From assembly GCA_024331045.1 (NCBI GenBank), contig JANDJC010000002.1:56092-120091 (forward strand): a stretch of DNA of 64,000 nt. Direction: 5' to 3'. The position numbers were made by a program, and so were the translations under genes. Positions 37,544 to 47,250 of the stretch are shown here, piece by piece. The DNA is from Nitrospira sp. Its GTDB lineage: Bacteria; Nitrospirota; Nitrospiria; Nitrospirales; Nitrospiraceae. How positions within the stretch are numbered: position 1 is the first letter of the stretch; each line of letters opens with the position of its first letter. The notes under the pieces are model-generated. The model ran no database searches, was not told the DNA's origin, and saw only the letters and a program-made list of their open reading frames with translations.

Positions 37544-38935
37544 CTAGCGGGAAAAGATTCGTTCCAAATCGTTCCAAAAGGCAAAAATCATCACCCCAAC
37601 CAACAGCACGAGTCCCACTTGCTGGGCGACTTCTCGCTGGCGGTCGCCCAACGGTTTACGGAGGATGCCCTCGATTAAAAAGAAGAGCAAGTGGCCTCCG
37701 TCCAGAATGGGGATCGGGAGCAGGTTGAGCACGCCAAGATTGATGCTCAAAATGGCGATCAGGAAGACGATACTGGAGGCCCCCTGCGAGGCGGCTTCGC
37801 CAGAAATGTTGGCGATGGTCAAGGGACCCCCAATGTTTTTGCTCGAAATATCTCCCACCACCATCTTGTAGAGGCCGATGGTGGTCAGTTCGGTCCAGCC
37901 CCAGGTCGCATCCACCCCTTGATAGAGGGCTTCAAACAGGTTGTCGGATCGCATCAATGACCGCCCCGGCCCGGAAATGCCGATTTTGCCAATTTCAATG
38001 GTTTGGCCGCCAACCACGGCTTTTTCAATCGCTGGCGTCACCGTGAGAGGAATCCGTTGGCCCTCACGGAGGACTTCTACCTGCAGCGGCTGGTTGGGGT
38101 GCTCTTTGACAATCGAGGTCATTTGCGACCAGGTGTAAATGACCTGGCCGTCGATTGTGAGGACTCGATCGCCGGGCTTGAAGCCGGCGGCAGAGGCAGG
38201 GGATCCGTGCATGACGGCCGTGACTAATGGTGGGATCTCCTCAACCCCAATTGTGTAGAGTGCCTCTTCCCCCTCTGTTGTCGAGGTGGACGTTGGCACC
38301 GGCGTGACAGTGAATGTTTTGATCCGTCCATTGCGATGGACTTCGAGAGTGACCGGGTCCCCATTGCTTTTCGCAATGGCGTCCAGCAACTCGGTTTTGG
38401 TTGAAATGTCTTTCCCGTTGACCTTGACGATCCGATCCCCAATTTCCAGTCCCGCAGTTGCCGCCGGCGAGGTGGGGTTCAGAGCCTCGATGTCGGCACT
38501 CAAGTCGCGAAACGTTGGGACGAACAATGGGGATCCCGTTGCCAGCCAGCCGGTGAAAATCAGGTAGGCCAGAATGAAGTTAAAGCCGGGACCGGCCGCT
38601 ACAATGAGCACTTTCCCCCAGAGTTTCTGGTGAGCAAACGACTGGCGGCGATCTTCAGCCGTGGTAGCTTCCGTCTCTTCTTCGCCGAATAGCTTGACGT
38701 AACCGCCTAACGGAATGGCCGACACCAGGTATTCCGTTTCCCCAATCTGACGGCCAAATAGCTTGGGGCCAAAGCCGAGCGAGAACTTCAGTACTTTGAC
38801 GCCTACCCAACGGGCGGCGAGGAAATGGCCGAGTTCATGGAAGGCCACGAGGATGCCCAGAACCACGAGGAACCACCACGCTTTTTGCAGAAGAAGCCAC
38901 AGGGTGTCGGGAGACCACGTGATCGCGGCAGTCAT
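37544..38935 (-). CDS. rseP: RIP metalloprotease RseP (site-2 protease)
   Basis: 'FHELGHFLAARWVGVKVLKFSLGFGP', two PDZ domains, 'NLLPIPILDGGHLLFF'. Confidence 0.95.
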   Translation of the reverse strand: MTAAITWSPDTLWLLLQKAWWFLVVLGILVAFHELGHFLAARWVGVKVLKFSLGFGPKLFGRQIGETEYLVSAIPLGGYVKLFGEEETEATTAEDRRQSFAHQKLWGKVLIVAAGPGFNFILAYLIFTGWLATGSPLFVPTFRDLSADIEALNPTSPAATAGLEIGDRIVKVNGKDISTKTELLDAIAKSNGDPVTLEVHRNGRIKTFTVTPVPTSTSTTEGEEALYTIGVEEIPPLVTAVMHGSPASAAGFKPGDRVLTIDGQVIYTWSQMTSIVKEHPNQPLQVEVLREGQRIPLTVTPAIEKAVVGGQTIEIGKIGISGPGRSLMRSDNLFEALYQGVDATWGWTELTTIGLYKMVVGDISSKNIGGPLTIANISGEAASQGASSIVFLIAILSINLGVLNLLPIPILDGGHLLFFLIEGILRKPLGDRQREVAQQVGLVLLVGVMIFAFWNDLERIFSR

Positions 38936-39007
38936 TGCGTCTAAATCCCCTGTCCGAACCGTTGGGGTTACTGTACCATCGATTCAGTCAATTTCAAAAT
39001 GGTCTCG

Positions 39008-40168
39008 TCAGCGCATGAGAGCATGGACAAGAGCTCCGGCTTTCTCTCGTGCCCAGCGATCCGCTTCCAGGGCGTCTTCAAGGTCGACCAAGTTCCGATA
39101 CGAGTGCGCCTCCATCGTGTGACGGATGATCTCGGGAATTTCCATAAACCGGATGCCACCATTGAGGAATGCCTCGACAGCCACCTCATTGGCTGCGTTC
39201 ATGGCTGCCGGCATGGTGCCGCCCACACGGAGCGATTCGTAACCGAGGGACAAACAGGGGAACCGGTCATGATCTGGTTTGTTGAACGTCAGTTTGCCGA
39301 TTTCTGTCAAATCCAAAGAGGGTAGATCAAGCGGCAGCCGTTCGGGGTATCGCATGGCGTAGGAAATGGGGGTTCGCATGTCCGGCAGCCCCAACTGGGC
39401 GAGCATCGATCGGTCCTCGTATTCGACCAGAGAGTGAATGATGCTTTCCCGATGGATCAGAACGTCGATACGGGAGGCGTCGATATCGAACAGCCATCGC
39501 GCTTCAACCACTTCGAGTCCCTTATTCATCAAGGTTGCCGAATCAATCGTGATCTTGGCTCCCATTTTCCAATTGGGATGTTGGAGCGCCTGTTCTGGCG
39601 TGACGTTCTGCAACTGTTCTTTCGTGAGGTTCCAGAGGGCGCCGCCGGAGGCGGTGAGGATCAGGCGGCGGACGTCCTGCAGTCGATGGCCCTCAAGCGA
39701 TTGAAAGATCGCACTGTGCTCGCTATCGACGGGGAAGATTCTGACGCCGTGTTTGCGGGCCTCGGCCTGCATCAATTTCCCGGCCATGACCATCGGTTCC
39801 TTGTTGGCAAGAGCAATGTGCTTGCCGCTTCGGATTGCCGCCAGGGTGGGCACAAGGCCTGCGGCGCCTACAATGGCTGAGATAACCAACTCCGCTCCTG
39901 GCATGGCGGCGACCTGGGCGATCCCTTCTTCGCCGGTCAAAATCTCAACTCGAAGATCCGCACAGCGATCTCGAAGGAGCAATGCTGCGGTTTTCGTGGA
40001 CACGGCGACTGCAAGCGGCCTGAACATGCGAATCTGAGCTTCCAATTTTTCGATATTGCCGCCTGCCGTGAGCCCAATGACGCGAAAGTCATCGGGAAAC
40101 CGACGCACAATATCCAGCGTATTCGTCCCAATTGAGCCAGTTGATCCCAGGATGATGATCGATTTCAT
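39008..40168 (-). CDS. dxr: 1-deoxy-D-xylulose-5-phosphate reductoisomerase
   Basis: 'IIILGSTGSIGTNTLDIV', 'ALANKEPMVMAGKLM', 'DSEHSAIFQSLEG', 'TIDSATLMNKGLEVVEARWLF'. Confidence 0.97.
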   Translation of the reverse strand: MKSIIILGSTGSIGTNTLDIVRRFPDDFRVIGLTAGGNIEKLEAQIRMFRPLAVAVSTKTAALLLRDRCADLRVEILTGEEGIAQVAAMPGAELVISAIVGAAGLVPTLAAIRSGKHIALANKEPMVMAGKLMQAEARKHGVRIFPVDSEHSAIFQSLEGHRLQDVRRLILTASGGALWNLTKEQLQNVTPEQALQHPNWKMGAKITIDSATLMNKGLEVVEARWLFDIDASRIDVLIHRESIIHSLVEYEDRSMLAQLGLPDMRTPISYAMRYPERLPLDLPSLDLTEIGKLTFNKPDHDRFPCLSLGYESLRVGGTMPAAMNAANEVAVEAFLNGGIRFMEIPEIIRHTMEAHSYRNLVDLEDALEADRWAREKAGALVHALMR

Positions 40169-40194
40169 GGATGCTCCTCGGCCTTGTTCGTGGC

Positions 40195-41037
40195 TTAGGG
40201 GGATGGCCCCAGTCCTCGAAAATAGGTGACATAGTAGTAGAAGGCGGGGGCGGTGAACAAGAGACTGTCGAGCCGGTCCAACATCCCCCCATGCCCTGGC
40301 AGGATGCTTCCCGAGTCCTTCACCCCGGCTCGGCGTTTGATAGCCGATTCCCAAAGATCGCCGAGTAGGCCGGCAACAGTCAACAAGAAACCCAGTGCTA
40401 AGGTGTCAGTCAAGGAGAATTCCGGCACGAGCCACCTCTGTCCCACCCACGCCGCGCTTTCGGCCAGCGCCAACCCGCCAAGCGCTCCTTCGACAGTCTT
40501 TTTGGGACTGATCGACGGAGCCAGGAGATGTTTGCCGAATAGGGTACCGATGTAGTAGGCACCGGTGTCGCCTGACCAGGTGACCAAGGCCAGGAAAATC
40601 ACGAAACGTTCGCCTCCCGGTAGCAAGCGGGTCGAGGCGATAGTGCTCAACGTCGCTCCCACGTACAACACACCAAGGCCGACGAGAGCGGTCTCTTTCA
40701 GCCGATGGTGGAACGAACCGGACGCCAGGAACATGGAGACGAGCGTGGCCCATGCTCCGATTAACAGCAGATCGGTGATGAGGAGCGATAAGACATGCCT
40801 GGCCAGAATGAGGGAGGTGAGCGAGAGACCAACGGCGACCAACCATCGGTTGAGCGGCGAGGTTAGGGTGATGCGGTAGAGCTCGACCAATGCCAGCCCT
40901 CCTCCCACCACCAACAAGACGGTCAAAGTCCAGGGGGGAAGGTACGAAATAATGGCATAAACGGTGGGGATGAGGATGGCCGCCGTGTAAAGACGTCGAG
41001 GATCAAACCGTCTGACGACTGTCGGTGGTGCGGTCAC
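40195..41037 (-). CDS. cdsA: Phosphatidate cytidylyltransferase CdsA
   Basis: TM-rich; 'SPKKTVEGALGGLA...LGDLWESAIKRRAGVKDSGSILPGHGGMLDRLDSLLFTAP'. Confidence 0.95.
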   Translation of the reverse strand: MTAPPTVVRRFDPRRLYTAAILIPTVYAIISYLPPWTLTVLLVVGGGLALVELYRITLTSPLNRWLVAVGLSLTSLILARHVLSLLITDLLLIGAWATLVSMFLASGSFHHRLKETALVGLGVLYVGATLSTIASTRLLPGGERFVIFLALVTWSGDTGAYYIGTLFGKHLLAPSISPKKTVEGALGGLALAESAAWVGQRWLVPEFSLTDTLALGFLLTVAGLLGDLWESAIKRRAGVKDSGSILPGHGGMLDRLDSLLFTAPAFYYYVTYFRGLGPSP

Positions 41038-41084
41038 AAGCGGGACTCACGTGTATCCGACGAGGCCGAGAGGGGGCCTTCATC

Positions 41085-41876
41085 TTAAGCCGAAGAGGAA
41101 ACGGCGCTCAAAATTCGCCCGAAACGACGCTCCCGCCGTTGGTATTCCAATAGCGCCAACAGAAACTGTCGTCGGCGAAAATCGGGCCACAGCGTCGAGG
41201 TAAAGCACAGTTCCGTGTAGGCGACCTGCCAGAGAAGAAAATTGCTGATTCGTGCTTCCCCGCTCGTCCGGATGAGGAGATCTGGGTCAGGAAGTGGATG
41301 GGTGTAGAGATACTGAGCGAACAGAGTCTCGTCGATTTGATTGATTTCGACGGCGCCGGCTCTCGCGTCAGCCAATAATGACTTAACGGCGTCGACAATT
41401 TCCGATCGCCCCCCATAGCTCAAGGCGACGGTCAGGATCAGTTTGTCCAGGTGAGCCGTCTCTTGTTCGGTTGTGCGGACCCAGTGTTGGGCTGATGGGG
41501 GCAGGAGGTCCAGTCGCCCGATCGCTCGAAATCGAACCTGCTGCTCGATCAGTCCACTTCGTTCCGTTGACAGGTAGTGTTCTAAGAGGTTCATCAGCGC
41601 GTTGATCTCTTGGCGGGGTCTGTTCCAATTCTCCTGTGAGAAGGCATAGATCGTCAGGGCCTGAATGCCCAGCTCAAGGCACAACGAGATCATTTCTCGC
41701 ACGGAGTGAATACCCTCGCGATGACCTTCAATGCGAGGGAGGCCGCGCATCTCGGCCCATCGGCCGTTGCCGTCCATGATCACGGCAACGTGCTTCGGCA
41801 GCAGGTCCGGGTCCAATTTGGCCAATAACTCACTCTCTGAAAGTTGATCAAGACCGATGGGAGGCTGGTGTCTCAT
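41085..41876 (-). CDS. uppS: Isoprenyl transferase (undecaprenyl diphosphate synthase)
   Basis: 'PKHVAVIMDGNGRWAEMRGLPRIEGHREGIHSVREMI', 'ALSYGGRSEIVDAVK', 'DPDLLIRTSGEARISNFLLWQVAYTELCFT'. Confidence 0.97.
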   Translation of the reverse strand: MRHQPPIGLDQLSESELLAKLDPDLLPKHVAVIMDGNGRWAEMRGLPRIEGHREGIHSVREMISLCLELGIQALTIYAFSQENWNRPRQEINALMNLLEHYLSTERSGLIEQQVRFRAIGRLDLLPPSAQHWVRTTEQETAHLDKLILTVALSYGGRSEIVDAVKSLLADARAGAVEINQIDETLFAQYLYTHPLPDPDLLIRTSGEARISNFLLWQVAYTELCFTSTLWPDFRRRQFLLALLEYQRRERRFGRILSAVSSSA

Positions 41877-42194
41877 GTGGTACGGATTGTCTTTATCAAT
41901 GGAGGCCCCATTGCTGTAGCATGCATTCTTCCCTGAATCAGGAGAGTAGGCGAAGTCTACTGGCGTGGGGAACGAATGTCAAACAATTACTCGAAACTTA
42001 AGGACTATTGCTAGTGAGCACAACCTGTTGCATTGCGGCTCCTGAAACGAATGGGCTATACTGCGCTAGACCGAAAAAGCATCCAGAAAAAGCATCCAGA
42101 AAAGGAAAAGAAAGAAAAAAGGCATGACGACTGCTTCGGAGAAGCATCCGGAGAAGAAGAAAAGACGCAGAAGCGGATTCGCGCGAGAATTCCT

Positions 42195-43625
42195 ATGACG
42201 GAGCCGGTTCAATTGGCGGTGTTTGGCCTGACGGAGGCGGATGCCCAGCATGTGCTGGATCTGCTGAATGCACGCGATGTCGACTACGCCGATCTCTATT
42301 TTGAGTCGCGGGTCGCTGAGTCGGTTTCGATGGAGGAGGGGATCGTCAAGCGCGCTGCAAAAAGCATCTCGCGAGGCGTTGGCGTCCGGGCAACCGCGGG
42401 GGAAAAGACCGGCTTTGCGTACTCCGATGAGCTGACGAAAAAAGACCTTGAATTGGCGGCCACTACGGCACGGTACATCGCCAATTCTTCCCACGGTGAT
42501 CGGATGGTGCCCGTCCCCGCCCGCGTCAAACTGGCGCACGATTTGTATCCGATCGAGCGGGCACAGATTGAGGTGGCGACATCGGAGCGGGTGGCCCTGC
42601 TCAATGAAATTGACGCGGAAGCTCGTCGCTATGATCCGCGTATCAAGAATGTCATGGCGTCGTTTACTACCGAGTACAAAGTGGTGGTGGTCGCGACGTC
42701 GGATGGGACGTTGGTTGGCGATATCCAGCCGTTGTCTCGCTTGCAAATCAGTTGTATTGCAGAGGAGAACGGCAACCGCCAGATCGGTTCTTTCGGCGGA
42801 GGCGGGCGCGTCGGATTTGAGTTTTACCGCGAACAGAATCGCCATTTGGACTATGCCCGAGAAGCCGCTCGTCAGGCGGTGGTTAATCTTTCTGCCATCG
42901 AGGCGCCGGCAGGGATCATGCCCGTTGTGCTGGGCAGCGGGTGGCCCGGCATTTTGTTGCACGAGGCGATCGGCCATGGACTAGAGGCGGATTTTAACCG
43001 CAAAAAGACTTCGGCGTTTTCCAATTTGATTGGGCAACGGGTGGCCTCCGAAGTGTGTACGATCGTGGACGACGGGACCCTGCCGTTTCGCCGCGGATCT
43101 CTGAACATGGACGATGAGGGAACGCCGACCGGCTGCACGCTTCTCATCGAAAAGGGAATCCTCCGCGGCTACATGACCGACAAGCTCAATGCCCGTCTCA
43201 TGGGGATTAGATTGACGGGGAATGGGAGGCGGGAGAGCTACCAAAGCGTGGTGCTACCTCGGATGACGAATACCTTCATGTTGGCCGGCGAGTCCGATCC
43301 TGAGGACATCATTCGGTCGGTGAAGAAGGGCTTGTACGCCGTGTCGTTCGGCGGCGGACAGGTGGACATTACCAATGGCAAATTCGTTTTCTCGGCTAGC
43401 GAAGCGTATCTAATCGAAGACGGAAAAATTACGAGGCCGGTAAAAGGAGCAACCTTGATCGGAAACGGTCCCGAGGTCCTCAAAAAAGTATCGATGGTCG
43501 GCCACGATTTACAACTGGACAATGGGATCGGGACGTGTGGAAAAGATGGTCAGTCCGTTCCTGTGGGGGTGGGCCTTCCTACCATCAAGGTCGACGAAAT
43601 CACTGTTGGCGGCACACATCTGTGA
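42195..43625 (+). CDS. tldD: Metalloprotease TldD
   Basis: 'LLHEAIGHGLEADFNRKKTSAFSNLIGQRVAS' (HExxxH) and 'GGQVDITNGKFVFSASEAYLIEDGKI'. ATG at 42195 preferred over the extended ORF. Confidence 0.95.
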   Translation: MTEPVQLAVFGLTEADAQHVLDLLNARDVDYADLYFESRVAESVSMEEGIVKRAAKSISRGVGVRATAGEKTGFAYSDELTKKDLELAATTARYIANSSHGDRMVPVPARVKLAHDLYPIERAQIEVATSERVALLNEIDAEARRYDPRIKNVMASFTTEYKVVVVATSDGTLVGDIQPLSRLQISCIAEENGNRQIGSFGGGGRVGFEFYREQNRHLDYAREAARQAVVNLSAIEAPAGIMPVVLGSGWPGILLHEAIGHGLEADFNRKKTSAFSNLIGQRVASEVCTIVDDGTLPFRRGSLNMDDEGTPTGCTLLIEKGILRGYMTDKLNARLMGIRLTGNGRRESYQSVVLPRMTNTFMLAGESDPEDIIRSVKKGLYAVSFGGGQVDITNGKFVFSASEAYLIEDGKITRPVKGATLIGNGPEVLKKVSMVGHDLQLDNGIGTCGKDGQSVPVGVGLPTIKVDEITVGGTHL

Positions 43626-43735
43626 CGCCGGAGTGAGCGCGCGGTTGGTACATGTGCCGGAGGGAAGAGACTGGGAGGAGGGCCGTCAGCGGTGCGGTGA
43701 GGATGGAATCTCGTCCTGACAGGCAATCCCGTTTG

Positions 43736-45094
43736 ATGAGTGAGCACAACGGCGGCTATGCCGACCTGGCTGTGGATCTTATCGGTCGGGCAAAGAGGTA
43801 TGGAGCCACGGAAGCCGATGTCGTGGTGGCTGACGGGCAGACGTTGTCGGTGCAGGTGCGCGTCGGTGCCGTTGACCGGTTGACCAAGGCCAGGGAAAAG
43901 CGTCTGGGGTTGCGGGTGTTTGTCGGTAGGCGGTCGGCGATTAGCTCAACGTGCGATTTCTCAAAAGACTCGCTCGAGCACTTGGTGGCCGAGACCTGTG
44001 CCTTGGCGAAAACAGTCATCGAAGATCCGCTCTCCGGTTTGCCGGAGCCATCTCAGATGGCGCACGATCAACCGGATCTTGACCTCTATGATGGCACATG
44101 TCTAAGCGCGGAAACGCAGATTGAGTGGGCTCAACGGGGCGAAGCGGCGGCCTTCTCGGCAGACGAGCGGGTGACGAACTCGGAAGGAGCAGAGTTTGAA
44201 TCATCATCCGGTCGGGTGGTGTTGGCAAACAGCCACGGGTTCGTCGGTTCCTACGAAGGTTCCAGTTTTTCGTTGTCAGTGTCGCCGATCGCAAGCGATA
44301 GGCGGACTGGTTCCATGCAGCGAGGCCTATGGTATGACGTGCAGCGGAAGTTTGCCCGTCTGGCGTCGGCCGAGTCAATCGGCCAAGAGGCGGCAAAACG
44401 AGCGGTGAGGCGGTTGGGCGCACGGCGGGTTCCGACCAAGCGGGTACCGGTGGTGTTTGATCAAGAAACAGCAGGCAGTCTCCTGGCGAATCTGTGTACT
44501 GCCGTCTCCGGCTATAGCCTCTATAAAGGGGCATCGTTTCTCGTGGATCAACTGGGGCACACCATCGCTTCGGATCTGATCACGATCTACGACGATGGGC
44601 GGCTGGTTAGTGGTTTTGGCTCCCGCCCTTTTGACGGAGAAGGGGTGGCGACCAGAAAAAACACGGTTGTGGAGCGGGGGGTGCTGACCAGTTATCTGCT
44701 GGATACCTATTCGGGGAAAAAATTGGGGCTGCCTTCGACCGGCAACGCTTCCCGAGGAATTGGCGAAGCGCCTTCGGTAGGGCCCACCAATTTTTATCTC
44801 GTACCCGGGATCAGTACGCCGGAGGACATTATCAGATCGGTGAAGCAGGGCCTCTACCTCACCGAGCTGATTGGGTTTGGCGTTAATATGGTCACGGGTG
44901 ATTATTCACGAGGTGCCTGCGGATTTTGGATTGAAAACGGCGAGCTGGCGTTTCCCGTTGAAGAAATCACCGTTGCCGGCAACCTAAAACAGATGTTGAA
45001 AGACATTGAAATGGTGGGAAACGACTTGGTCTTTCGCGGGCGGATTGCCAGTCCGACTCTCAAAATTGCCGAGATGACGGTAGCGGGCGACTAA
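43736..45094 (+). CDS. pmbA: TldE/PmbA-family protein
   Basis: 'VPVVFDQETAGSLLANLCTAVSGYSLYKGASFL', 'GVNMVTGDYSRGACGFWIENGELAFPVEEITVAGNLK'; directly follows tldD. Confidence 0.93.
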   Translation: MSEHNGGYADLAVDLIGRAKRYGATEADVVVADGQTLSVQVRVGAVDRLTKAREKRLGLRVFVGRRSAISSTCDFSKDSLEHLVAETCALAKTVIEDPLSGLPEPSQMAHDQPDLDLYDGTCLSAETQIEWAQRGEAAAFSADERVTNSEGAEFESSSGRVVLANSHGFVGSYEGSSFSLSVSPIASDRRTGSMQRGLWYDVQRKFARLASAESIGQEAAKRAVRRLGARRVPTKRVPVVFDQETAGSLLANLCTAVSGYSLYKGASFLVDQLGHTIASDLITIYDDGRLVSGFGSRPFDGEGVATRKNTVVERGVLTSYLLDTYSGKKLGLPSTGNASRGIGEAPSVGPTNFYLVPGISTPEDIIRSVKQGLYLTELIGFGVNMVTGDYSRGACGFWIENGELAFPVEEITVAGNLKQMLKDIEMVGNDLVFRGRIASPTLKIAEMTVAGD

Positions 45095-45195
45095 GTTCGG
45101 CTCACCTGTCTCGTGCATGGTTGACGTTGTGCGTGGGAAGAGACCGGTGCCGTGCCAGAGAGATGGTGCCGAAGAGTTACAGAGGGAGGTGAACA

Positions 45196-45900
45196 ATGGC
45201 TGACGCGATCAGAGAAACCATGGTTCAGTACCCCAGTGGTAATGTGACAATGAAGGCGTTTGTCGCTGCGCCAGCCGTCAAGGGCAAACGGCCGGCTATT
45301 ATTGTGATTCAGGAGTGGTGGGGGCTCAACGACCATATCAAGGATATTGCCAGACGATACGCGGCGGAGGGCTATGTCGCGATTGCCCCGGACCTCTACT
45401 CGCGATTGGGTCATGCACTGACGACTGATCCGACAGAAGCTGGCAGGCTGATGAACAGTTTGAAGCAAGAAGATGGGCTCAAAGACTTAAATGCCACAGT
45501 GACCTATCTCAAGTCGGTCCCTGAAGTCGATGGCACCAAGATCGGCGTCACTGGCTTCTGTATGGGAGGATCCTATGCTCTTCTGTTACCTTGTGTGAAC
45601 CCGGACATCAAGGCGGCGGCTCCCTTTTACGGCCAAGTGCCGAATCCTGACACGCCGCTTCAAAATTTGTCGGCGCCGGTGTTGTATCTTTATGGCGAAG
45701 ATGATGGCTGGATCACCAAGGCAGATGTCCAACGGCTCGCGGCGGCCTTGAAAAAATACAACAAGCCTGGTGAGATCAAAACCTACCCTGGGGCCCCGCA
45801 CGCATTTTTTCGAGATACTGACCCCTCCGTGTACAGACCTGAGGCGGCTAAAGACGCGTGGGCAAGAGTCAAGGTGTTTTTCAAACAGCACCTGGGGTGA
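45196..45900 (+). CDS. Dienelactone hydrolase family protein
   Basis: 'IVIQEWWGLNDHIKDIARRYAAEGYVAIAPDLY', nucleophile 'GVTGFCMGGSYAL', 'PGAPHAFF'. Confidence 0.93.
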   Translation: MADAIRETMVQYPSGNVTMKAFVAAPAVKGKRPAIIVIQEWWGLNDHIKDIARRYAAEGYVAIAPDLYSRLGHALTTDPTEAGRLMNSLKQEDGLKDLNATVTYLKSVPEVDGTKIGVTGFCMGGSYALLLPCVNPDIKAAAPFYGQVPNPDTPLQNLSAPVLYLYGEDDGWITKADVQRLAAALKKYNKPGEIKTYPGAPHAFFRDTDPSVYRPEAAKDAWARVKVFFKQHLG

Positions 45901-46034
45901 GTCACTGCGTTCATCTGCGGTCTTCTTTCGTCATGTTCCCCTGGGGGTTCTTGGGAGGGAGCAGGCTGGCTCCGAGAAGGGGAAATGATGATTTCATGGT
46001 CCATCGAAGGCGTGCAGGGTCGAGAAGGTGAACC

Positions 46035-46478
46035 ATGCCATTGGACGCCGACTGGGGGAAAAAAGTTCTTCAACTGATTACCGCGCGCTATGACGATCGG
46101 CGTTGGAGGAAGCGGATTGAAAAAACGCTCAGTCTCCCTCCGTCTGGCATCGCCGATCAGGTTCAACGTCAAATTTTTCTCTATTTTAAGCTTGGTCTCA
46201 AAGCATACAAATCGAGGCGGGCCGATCCCGATACCTGGATTGTCGGCGGCTATGCGACCAAAGAGGTCATTGAACGGGCCAAATTCCAACCTCATCTCGT
46301 GGGGCCTGGGATTTCCAAAGAAGATCTGGCTTTTCTCGGAACGGACCCCGGAGAAGAGGTAACGGATGCCTGGTGGGACGAGATGCTGATCCAGTGGTTC
46401 GACACACCGGAGGAGGCCACCCCAGCGGATGAACCAACGGATGGTCCCGGAGAAGAGAGGACCCCCGTGACGGCGTAG
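46035..46478 (+). CDS. Conserved-looking hypothetical protein
   Basis: ORF with good codon pattern and its own start; no family recognised. Confidence 0.6.
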   Translation: MPLDADWGKKVLQLITARYDDRRWRKRIEKTLSLPPSGIADQVQRQIFLYFKLGLKAYKSRRADPDTWIVGGYATKEVIERAKFQPHLVGPGISKEDLAFLGTDPGEEVTDAWWDEMLIQWFDTPEEATPADEPTDGPGEERTPVTA

Positions 46479-46512
46479 AGGCTGTTGCAGGTACAGTGAA
46501 GGAGAGAGAATA

Positions 46513-47154
46513 TCAAAACAGTTCCATTTGGGTTGGTTTGGGTGATTCGATGGGGAGAGCGGTGGCGGAAGAAGCGTCGAGTGTTTGATTCAAGGCTGTG
46601 GTGCGTTGATCAAGGAATGCTTTGAGTTTTTTAAAATCCTCCTTTAGAGGCGCAAGCAGAGCTCCCTGATGCAGGGCTGCAGCCGGATGGAGGAGGGGAA
46701 ACAGAACAAAGTCCTTGAGATAAAAAGGCTGGGCTTTGACTCTTGTGATGCCGACTTTGCGTTCCAACAACGTTTGGGTGGCCCAGTTGCCAAGCGAACA
46801 GACCAGTTGCGGCCGGATGAGTTGAATTTGCTGCAGGAGAAAGGGTTTGCAGGTCTCCACCTCATCGGGTTCCGGATCGCGATTGTTGGGCGGACGGCAT
46901 TTGATGACATTCGCTATGTAAATCTGCTCTCGTGACAGCCCCGCCGAGGCGAGCAAGTCGTTCAACAGCTTGCCTGCCGCACCGACGAACGGCTCGCCTT
47001 GTAAATCTTCATGAAAACCGGGTGCCTCCCCAACAAACATGATGCTGGCGTGCGGATTGCCGACGCCGAAGACAACTTGCGTGCGACCCAGCTTGGCAAG
47101 TTTGCATCGTTGGCAATTGACCAGCGACTGCGCGAGCTGTTGAAGCGGTGCCAT
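46513..47154 (-). CDS. Type 4-like (Fe-S) uracil-DNA glycosylase
   Basis: '[55 protein letters not shown]', '[21 protein letters not shown]', 'LLHPAAAL'. Confidence 0.93.
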   Translation of the reverse strand: MAPLQQLAQSLVNCQRCKLAKLGRTQVVFGVGNPHASIMFVGEAPGFHEDLQGEPFVGAAGKLLNDLLASAGLSREQIYIANVIKCRPPNNRDPEPDEVETCKPFLLQQIQLIRPQLVCSLGNWATQTLLERKVGITRVKAQPFYLKDFVLFPLLHPAAALHQGALLAPLKEDFKKLKAFLDQRTTALNQTLDASSATALPIESPKPTQMELF

Positions 47155-47250
47155 AGCGACGATGGAATCGGCAACGTGGCGCCATCTTAAGAGGGCCGGA
47201 CGGCGATGTCAATCATAAGAGGTGGCGGAGAGGAAATGTCTTGGCTTAAC

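Noticed and set aside
27703-45094. Single RiPP locus combining the HExxH protein and TldD/TldE
   Set aside because: The genes are about 13 kb apart with housekeeping genes (proS, rseP, dxr, cdsA, uppS) between; TldD/E is widespread, so no locus-level link is supported.
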